64,000 bases of DNA. Source: JABFSM01 sp963762545 (GTDB lineage: Bacteria; Gemmatimonadota; Gemmatimonadetes; Gemmatimonadales; GWC2-71-9). Where the stretch lies: assembly GCA_963762545.1 (NCBI GenBank), contig CAVXLC010000001.1, forward strand, positions 434,001 to 498,000. The letters are read 5' to 3'. A program made the translations under genes and the position numbers. This document shows positions 59,450 to 64,000 of the stretch, in pieces. Under the pieces are notes generated by a model, which saw only the letters and a program-made list of their open reading frames with translations, did not search any database and was not told the origin of the DNA. The number at the start of each line of letters is the position of its first letter. Positions within the stretch are counted from its first letter, which is position 1.

Positions 59450-60333
59450 GTGAAATCAAGAAGATCGGCGTACTGGGGTGCGGCCTCATGGGCAGCGGGA
59501 TCGCCCAGGTGGCCGCCGTCGCCGGCTACGAGGTCATCGCGCGGGATTTGCACCAGGAGCAGATCCTGCGCGGGCGCAAGCAGGTGGAGCAGTCCCTCGA
59601 CAAGTTCGTCGAGAAGGGCAAGCTCACCGCCGCGGCCCGCGAGGAGGCGCTCGATCGCCTGCACTTCACCACCTCCATCGAGGATCTCGCCGGCGCCGAT
59701 CTCGTCATCGAGGCGGTGACCGAAGACCTCGAGCTCAAGAACCGGCAGTGGACCGCGCTCGACGCGCTCTGCCCGCCCGCCACGATCTTCGCTTCCAACA
59801 CCTCCAGTCTCTCCATCATGGCCATGGCCACCGTCACCGGTCGACCCGAACGTTTCCTCGGCCTGCACTTCTTCAATCCGGTGCCGTTGATGCCCCTGGT
59901 CGAAGTCGTGCGGACCGTCTCCACCTCGCGGGAGGTGCTCGCCATGGGAACCGACTTTGCGCGCCGGCTCGGCAAGGAGCCGGTGGCCGCCAAGGACACC
60001 GCCGGATTCATCGTGAACCTGCTGCTCATCCCGTATCTGCTCGATGCGGTACGCGCCGTGGAACGGGGCGTAGCCTCCGTGGTCGATATCGATACCGGGA
60101 TGAAGCTGGGCTGCGGCCATCCCATGGGACCGCTCACCCTGCTCGATTTCGTGGGACTGGATACCGCCTGCAAGGTGGGAGAAATCCTCTACGACGAGTT
60201 CCGCGAGGCCCGTTACGCCCCGCCGCCGTTGCTCAAGCGAATGGTGACGGCCGGCTGGTTCGGCAAGAAGAGCGGGAAGGGCTTCTATGACTGGAGCGTG
60301 ACCCCGGCCGTCCCCAGCGAGCTCGGGCTATGA
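59446..60333 (+). CDS. 3-hydroxyacyl-CoA (3-hydroxybutyryl-CoA) dehydrogenase
   Basis: 295 residues, the length of the monofunctional enzyme, with a GTG start. The NAD-binding motif GVLGCGLMGSGIAQ opens the protein. The catalytic His lies in GLHFFNPVPLMPLVEV and the Asn-containing GFIVNLLLIPYLLDAVR follows, then HPMGPLTLLDFVGLDT. These are hallmarks of the PaaH/HBDH family. It reversibly oxidises L-3-hydroxyacyl-CoA to 3-ketoacyl-CoA, next to the thiolase step. Its stop overlaps the ATG of the lipoprotein gene. Confidence 0.9.
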   Translation: MSEIKKIGVLGCGLMGSGIAQVAAVAGYEVIARDLHQEQILRGRKQVEQSLDKFVEKGKLTAAAREEALDRLHFTTSIEDLAGADLVIEAVTEDLELKNRQWTALDALCPPATIFASNTSSLSIMAMATVTGRPERFLGLHFFNPVPLMPLVEVVRTVSTSREVLAMGTDFARRLGKEPVAAKDTAGFIVNLLLIPYLLDAVRAVERGVASVVDIDTGMKLGCGHPMGPLTLLDFVGLDTACKVGEILYDEFREARYAPPPLLKRMVTAGWFGKKSGKGFYDWSVTPAVPSELGL

Positions 60334-61073
60334 AGCCGGCGGGCTGGCTCGCACCCCTCCTGCTCCTTGGGTGCGTCGCCACAACCACCCGGCCGTACTT
60401 CCAGCCGGTTCCCAGCGCCGCCGTGGCGGAAATCGAGCTGGGAATTCCCGAAGCCACCCGCGCGCTCGCCGAGGGGATGGCCAGAGACAGCATCGCGCTG
60501 TCCACCATCCGGGAAGGCGACGGTTACATCGACTCCGGCTGGCTCGACGCCCGGACCCTCGAGCACACCACCACGCGCCCACTCGGGGCCGATGTGGTCC
60601 GGGTCCGGGCCTGGATCAACCCCGCCAAGCAGTTCTGGAGCGAGCTCTCCGTGGAGGCGACCTTCCGTCCCATGGCCGATCCGTCCCGTCCGGAGCGGGA
60701 GCTGGACGTGCCGCTTCCCGAGGAGCATCCCCTGCAGAAGCGGCTGAGCGCCGTGATCCAGAAGCTGATTGTCCAGTATGGAGACGCGGAAGCGCTGCGG
60801 GAGTTCCAGCTCAAGATGTCGGCGGCCGCCAAGGCGGACTCGCTGGCCAGGGTCCTGAAGGCCCTGAAGCCAGACACCCTGAACCAGAAGCCCGACTCGA
60901 CCAAGGCGGACTCGCTGAAGGCCAAGCCCGACACCACCAAGATCAGGCCCGACTCCCTGAAGGCCAAGCGGGACACCACCAAGGTCAAGGCGGATACCGC
61001 CAAGGCCAAGCCGGATACCGCGAAGGTCAAACCCGACACCACCCGGAACAAGCCGCATCCCACTGCCACCTGA
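60330..61073 (+). CDS. Lipoprotein with a charged KPDT-type repeat tail
   Basis: 247 residues. The lipobox LLLGC gives Cys15 for lipidation. A folded domain spans about 25-165, including DSIALSTIREGDGYIDSGWL and VRVRAWINP, an alpha/beta layout not recognised. From about residue 178 to the end the sequence is a run of short units of the form K-A/P/R-D-T/S, such as AKPDTTK, RPDSLKA, KRDTTKV and KADTAKA, about seven residues each. Such tails may span or bind peptidoglycan. The repeat is also visible at DNA level and may vary in length. It is coupled to the dehydrogenase gene by ATGA. Confidence 0.6.
   Translation: MKPAGWLAPLLLLGCVATTTRPYFQPVPSAAVAEIELGIPEATRALAEGMARDSIALSTIREGDGYIDSGWLDARTLEHTTTRPLGADVVRVRAWINPAKQFWSELSVEATFRPMADPSRPERELDVPLPEEHPLQKRLSAVIQKLIVQYGDAEALREFQLKMSAAAKADSLARVLKALKPDTLNQKPDSTKADSLKAKPDTTKIRPDSLKAKRDTTKVKADTAKAKPDTAKVKPDTTRNKPHPTAT
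60868..61056 (+). repeat. Heptad-like coding repeat (KPDT type)
   Basis: About nine imperfect units of roughly 21 bp with the core AAG-CC/GG-GAC-ACC/TCC are arranged in pairs, giving a 14-residue super-period (AKPDTTKIRPDSLK then AKRDTTKVKADTAK). Third positions vary, so it is not a very recent expansion. Confidence 0.65.
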
Positions 61074-61080
61074 GATCCCC

Positions 61081-62524
61081 ATGCGCCGCGCTCCGCTCGC
61101 CGCCCTGCTGCTCCTCATCGCTCCGGCCGCCCTCGCCGCCCAGATCCCCCCGAAAGTCCAGGAGCAGGTTCTGGCCGGACTCGAGGCGCGCCGGGCGCAA
61201 TACACCGACGTAGCCCACCGGATCTGGGGCTTCGCCGAGGTGGGCTACCAGGAATCGAAGAGCAGCGCGCTGCTGCAGGAGCAGCTCAAGGCCGCCGGGT
61301 TCACGATCGAGGCGGGCGTCGCCGAAATACCCACCGCGTTCGTGGCGAGCTACGGGAGCGGCAAGCCGGTCATCGCCATCGTCGGCGAGTTCGACGCGCT
61401 CCCCGGTTTGTCCCAGGACGCGGTGCCGACCCGGAAGGTCCTGATCGACGGCGGCCCCGGGCACGGGTGCGGCCATCATCTCTTCGGCACCGCATCCACT
61501 GCGGCCGCGATTGCCGTGAAGGACTGGATGGCCACGACCCGACGGACCGGAACCGTGCGATTCTACGGCACGCCCGCCGAAGAGGGCGGCGGCGGCAAGG
61601 TGTACATGGTGCGGGCCGGTCTGTTCAAGGATGTGGACGCCGTGGTCTCCTGGCACCCGGGAGACGGGAACTCCGTCAATCGCGCATCCTCACTCGCCAA
61701 CACCAGCGCCAAGTTCCGCTTCCACGGCATCAGCGCGCACGCGGCCGCCGCGCCCGAGCAGGGCCGCTCGGCGCTCGACGCGGTCGAGGCGATGGACGCG
61801 ATGGTCAACCTGATGCGGGAGCACGTCCCTCAGGAAACCCGGATTCACTACATCATCACGCAACGGTGGCAAGGCGCCGAATGTGGTGCCCGACTTTGCC
61901 GAGGTGTATTACTACGCCCGTCACGGCGACATGCGGATGCTCGACGGAATCTGGGAGCGCATCGTGAAGGCGGCCCAGGGCGCCGCGCTGGGCACCGGCA
62001 CGACGATGGATTACGAAGTGATGAGCTCGGTCTACAATGTGCTGCCCAACACGGCGCTCGAGGATGTGATGCAGCGGGCCCTGGACCGGGTCGGTGGGTA
62101 TCGGTATACCGCGGAGGAGCAGGCCTTCGCCGAACAGATCCGGACCAGCCTCACCGGCACCCTGCCGCCCCTCGACGAAGCCAGCCGGATCAGTCCGCCG
62201 GAGACCGGCGTCTCCAGCGCGTCCACCGACATGGGGGATCTGAGCTGGGTGGTACCGACGGTGCAGCTCACCGCGGCCACCTGGGTGCCCGGGACCCCGG
62301 CGCACAGCTGGCAGGCGACCGCGGCCGGTGGAATGTCGATCGGCGCCAACGGGATGATGGTCGCGGCCAAGACCATGGCGCTGACCGCGATCGAGTTGTT
62401 TGCCGATCCGGTCAACCTGGTCAATGCCAGAGCGGAATTCGCCAAGCGGTTGGGCGGATTTACCTACGTCAGCAGGGTGGGGGACCGGAAGCCGCCGCTC
62501 GACTACCGGCGTGCGTCACAATAG
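61081..62524 (+). CDS. Secreted M20-family amidohydrolase/peptidase, interrupted by a +1 frameshift
   Basis: Signal peptide about residues 1-20. Metal-binding signatures of M20D (AbgB-like) are visible: VGEFDALPGLS, GPGHGCGHHLF and TPAEEGGGG. His-containing SWHPGD follows. The dimerisation domain has FHGISAHAAAAPEQGRSALD. At 61861 one extra C shifts the frame: the sequence reads ATCACGCAACGG where ATCACG-AACGGT continues the family as TNGGKAPNVVPDFAEVYYYA. After this the frame runs to TAG at 62522-62524, ending GDRKPPLDYR. Without the extra base it is one protein of about 480 residues. It probably hydrolyses N-acyl or p-aminobenzoyl amino acids. Confidence 0.78.
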
Positions 62525-62545
62525 CGAAGCACCCGAGCCGCAGGC

Positions 62546-62920
62546 TCAGCTCCGGGCCTTTCCGGCCTTCCCGTCCGCCGGCGTGAACACTTCCACGGCG
62601 AGGGTGAACGTTCTGGTTTCCGCCGGGTGCAGGGCCCCCACCCCGACGACCTGGCGAGTGACCTCCTCGCCACGGTCGTTCTTGATCGAGATCAACACCG
62701 AGTATTCCCAGGATTCGCCGACCGCCGGATGACGTATCGTCCCCTGCACCTTGAGCGCCGAGAAGCTCGGGACCTCGCGCTCCGCGGCGGCGCTGCCCGA
62801 CGCGTTGGATCGCAGGTGATGCTTGCAGGACGGACAGACGGCCGCACTCTCCAGAATCGTCGTCCGGCAATGGGGGCAGGTTCGCGTCGTTCCAGGAGCA
62901 CCCTGGCGCACGGTGCTCAT
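62546..62920 (-). CDS. Small zinc-ribbon protein
   Basis: 124 residues. An N-terminal zinc ribbon (TCPHCRTTILESAAVCPSCK, two CxxC knuckles spaced 14 residues) is followed by a beta domain of about 80 residues (KVQGTIRHPAVGESWEYSVL, SIKNDRGEEV). The last residues are Lys/Arg-rich. No membrane helix. It overlaps the bactofilin stop by ATGA and is downstream in the same transcript, which suggests a role with the bactofilin. Confidence 0.6.
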   Translation of the reverse strand: MSTVRQGAPGTTRTCPHCRTTILESAAVCPSCKHHLRSNASGSAAAEREVPSFSALKVQGTIRHPAVGESWEYSVLISIKNDRGEEVTRQVVGVGALHPAETRTFTLAVEVFTPADGKAGKARS

Positions 62921-63414
62921 GACGCGGAGCTGATCCCCATCGCGACGCCGGACTTGGCCGCTGCCTTCTCGTCCCAGCCGAACTCCACCTGACCGCGCAT
63001 CCGGGAACCCGCGGCCACCGTCAGGGAGCCGGCCTTGAGATCTCCGTTCAGCACACCGCTTTCCAGGAGCTCGACCCGCGAGGCACCCTCGATGTTCCCG
63101 TCCAGCTCGCCGCCGATGATCACCGAGCTGGCCCGGACGCTGCCGGTCAGCTTGGCGCCGGACTCGATGGTGAGGTTGCCCTGGACGTGCACGTCGCCCT
63201 TGAAGCGCCCGGCAATCCGGACGTGTCCCGAGCCCTCGATCTTGCCCTCGATGGTCAGCTCGGCGGCAATCAGCGACTCCTTGCCATCGACGCTGCTGGC
63301 CCGGCGCGGCATGTCGTAGCTCGTCACGGGTTCCGACGGCCGGCTCGGCGTGGGCGTCGAAGCCAGCGGAGTCGGTTCAATCTTGGCGGTAGTTTGTTCC
63401 TTCCAGATGGCCAT
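62917..63414 (-). CDS. Bactofilin
   Basis: 165 residues from the ATG at 63414 (AGGA upstream); a start at 63450 would add 12 residues. A flexible Pro/Thr/Ser-rich N-terminus (about 1-45) leads to the DUF583 right-handed beta-helix: AELTIEGKIEGSGHVRIAGR, FKGDVHVQGNLTIESGAKL, GSVRASSVIIGGELDGNIEG and NGDLKAGSLTVAAGSRMRGQ. The repeated G-x-V/I pattern and length match bactofilins. They polymerise into filaments without nucleotide, and help set cell shape, stalks or chromosome position. Confidence 0.85.
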   Translation of the reverse strand: MAIWKEQTTAKIEPTPLASTPTPSRPSEPVTSYDMPRRASSVDGKESLIAAELTIEGKIEGSGHVRIAGRFKGDVHVQGNLTIESGAKLTGSVRASSVIIGGELDGNIEGASRVELLESGVLNGDLKAGSLTVAAGSRMRGQVEFGWDEKAAAKSGVAMGISSAS

Positions 63415-63575
63415 GGCGAGATTCCTGTCGTAAGTACTGGGGATTAACACGGGGAGACGTCGTGCGGACGTCCCTAAGATAGCCAGTTATCTGGGTTGGC
63501 AAGAGGGGACCAGAATGGTCCTGTATGGATATCATACATCCATACCCCCCGAGGTGCCCGCTCTTGCGCGGTACC
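63415..63575. other. AT-rich gap between the bactofilin and the truncated edge gene
   Basis: 161 bp without a supported gene. It holds the probable leader and promoter of the bactofilin (on the minus strand TTGCCA then TATCTT with a short 15-bp spacing) and the palindrome described separately at 63523-63545. Confidence 0.4.
63523..63545. promoter_or_regulatory. AT-rich palindrome, possible operator
   Basis: GTATGGAT (63523-63530) and ATCCATAC (63538-63545) are perfectly complementary over 8 bp with a 7-bp loop. Inside it GTATG...CATAC forms a second, nested inverted repeat. It is unusually AT-rich for this window and lies just downstream of the truncated edge gene's stop and about 110 bp upstream of the bactofilin start. 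It could be an operator or a terminator hairpin. Confidence 0.45.
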
Positions 63576-64000
63576 TCATCCCGGCTCCCGGCCCCGGCAG
63601 AAGGTCAAGGCCGGCGCCCGCCCCGCGACGACGTTTCCCTCCCACGCGGAGCCGGAAGCGACCGCGCCTTCCCAGTGGCCCGCCGGCTCCCGCCGGAGGC
63701 GCCACAGGTCCAGCGTCCCCGAAGTGCCGCCACCATCCGTGGTCCGAATCTGCACCAGGGCCGTATCTCCGGCCACCACGAATCGGGTGAGCTCGATCGA
63801 CGCGATGCCCAGCTCGGGCGTGAGGCGGGATCCCTCGACGCAGAGGCGGCCGAACGTCTCCGATACCAGGGATCCCAGCTCCGCCAATGGAGGCGCCACG
63901 CCGATCAGCAGGAAATGACCTTCGGCACCCGGCTTGGCCAGCGGAACGTGGAGCGCCCGCTCCACCGCGTGGAGCACCGCCAGCGTATCCGCTCTGGTTT
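63576..64000 (-). CDS. Protein of unknown function, 5' truncated at the window edge
   Basis: The frame is open to the right edge (TRADTLAVLHAVERAL is the first visible part), so the start is missing. About 141 residues are visible. The end has beta strands: SIELTRFVVAGDTALVQIR, TSGTLDLWRLRR and a final ALTFCRGREPG. The visible part is similar to small beta-barrel or SnoaL-like ligand-binding modules, but nothing firm can be said. Confidence 0.5.
   Translation of the reverse strand, partial: TRADTLAVLHAVERALHVPLAKPGAEGHFLLIGVAPPLAELGSLVSETFGRLCVEGSRLTPELGIASIELTRFVVAGDTALVQIRTTDGGGTSGTLDLWRLRREPAGHWEGAVASGSAWEGNVVAGRAPALTFCRGREPG

Noticed and set aside
60285..61205. Minus-strand frame with Gly/Leu/Val-rich repeats (LGLGGIRLDLGGV-like)
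   Set aside because: It is the antisense image of the KPDT repeat in the lipoprotein gene, and covers parts of three plus-strand genes.
1..64000. tRNA, rRNA, CRISPR arrays, insertion sequences, phage or integrase genes
   Set aside because: All gaps between genes were read and are short (200 bp or less); none shows tRNA cloverleaf features, terminal inverted repeats with target duplications, or regularly spaced repeats.

Overview
The window is high-GC bacterial DNA, gene-dense on both strands, with many 4-bp ATGA/GTGA overlaps and frequent GTG starts. The gene content suggests a Gemmatimonadota-like soil or sediment bacterium. This rests on Ser/Thr kinases fused to TPR repeats, membrane-anchored BTAD/TPR regulators, FtsX-type permeases of the ADOP kind, secreted amidohydrolases, and large secreted S9 and BNR/sortilin-type proteins. 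The assignment is inferred from gene style only. No rRNA, tRNA, CRISPR array, insertion sequence or phage gene was found.

Layout. 1-3.3 kb: end of an outer-membrane barrel gene, a KdpD sensor domain coupled to a degenerate histidine kinase, and a small secreted protein. 3.4-7.8 kb: a translationally coupled SDR / polyphosphate glucokinase / GH15 glucoamylase set, then a matrixin-like protease. 7.8-11.3 kb: a secreted TPR protein and an HExxH protein with a ComEA-like tail. 11.3-13.8 kb: a MarR regulator with a methyltransferase, divergent from a glyoxalase-fold gene and a frameshifted DUF2071 gene. 13.8-18.5 kb: a frameshifted kinase-TPR gene, a secreted amidohydrolase and a membrane protein. 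18.5-23 kb: an ADOP permease preceded by the C-terminal scrap of another, then a membrane protein and a HEAT-repeat protein. 23-27.5 kb: four small secreted proteins of unknown role and a D-aminoacylase-like enzyme, all on the minus strand. 27.6-32.9 kb: two tandem BTAD-TM-TPR proteins. 32.9-37.2 kb: a tripartite export set (adaptor, permease, TolC) with no ATPase. 37.3-39.5 kb: a CapA-like protein and a methyltransferase-like protein.

39.5-49 kb is a block for extracellular protein and peptide handling: an S9 peptidase, a BNR/sortilin-like protein, a propeller lipoprotein and an M28 peptidase, the last three joined by GTGA overlaps. 49-53 kb (minus strand) holds a glycosyltransferase and a GDP-fucose synthase that look less GC-rich than their surroundings, then a MscS-related membrane protein and an MDR oxidoreductase. 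53-57.4 kb holds a histone-H1-like protein with a strong convergent terminator, a cupredoxin lipoprotein, a NicO-type transporter, selD, a short protein, an RNase HI-like protein lacking the catalytic Glu, and a zinc-ribbon protein. 57.4-62.5 kb: thiolase, membrane protein, 3-hydroxyacyl-CoA dehydrogenase, a repeat-tailed lipoprotein and a frameshifted M20 peptidase. 62.5-64 kb (minus): a zinc-ribbon protein coupled to a bactofilin, and a truncated gene at the edge.

The most notable points are the split KdpD with a pseudokinase partner, the RNase HI-like protein with Glu replaced by Ala, the tandem membrane-anchored BTAD regulators, the HExxH/HhH fusion, the paired palindromes at the MarR promoter, and four +1 frameshifts that may be sequence errors. 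No gap between genes exceeds about 200 bp.
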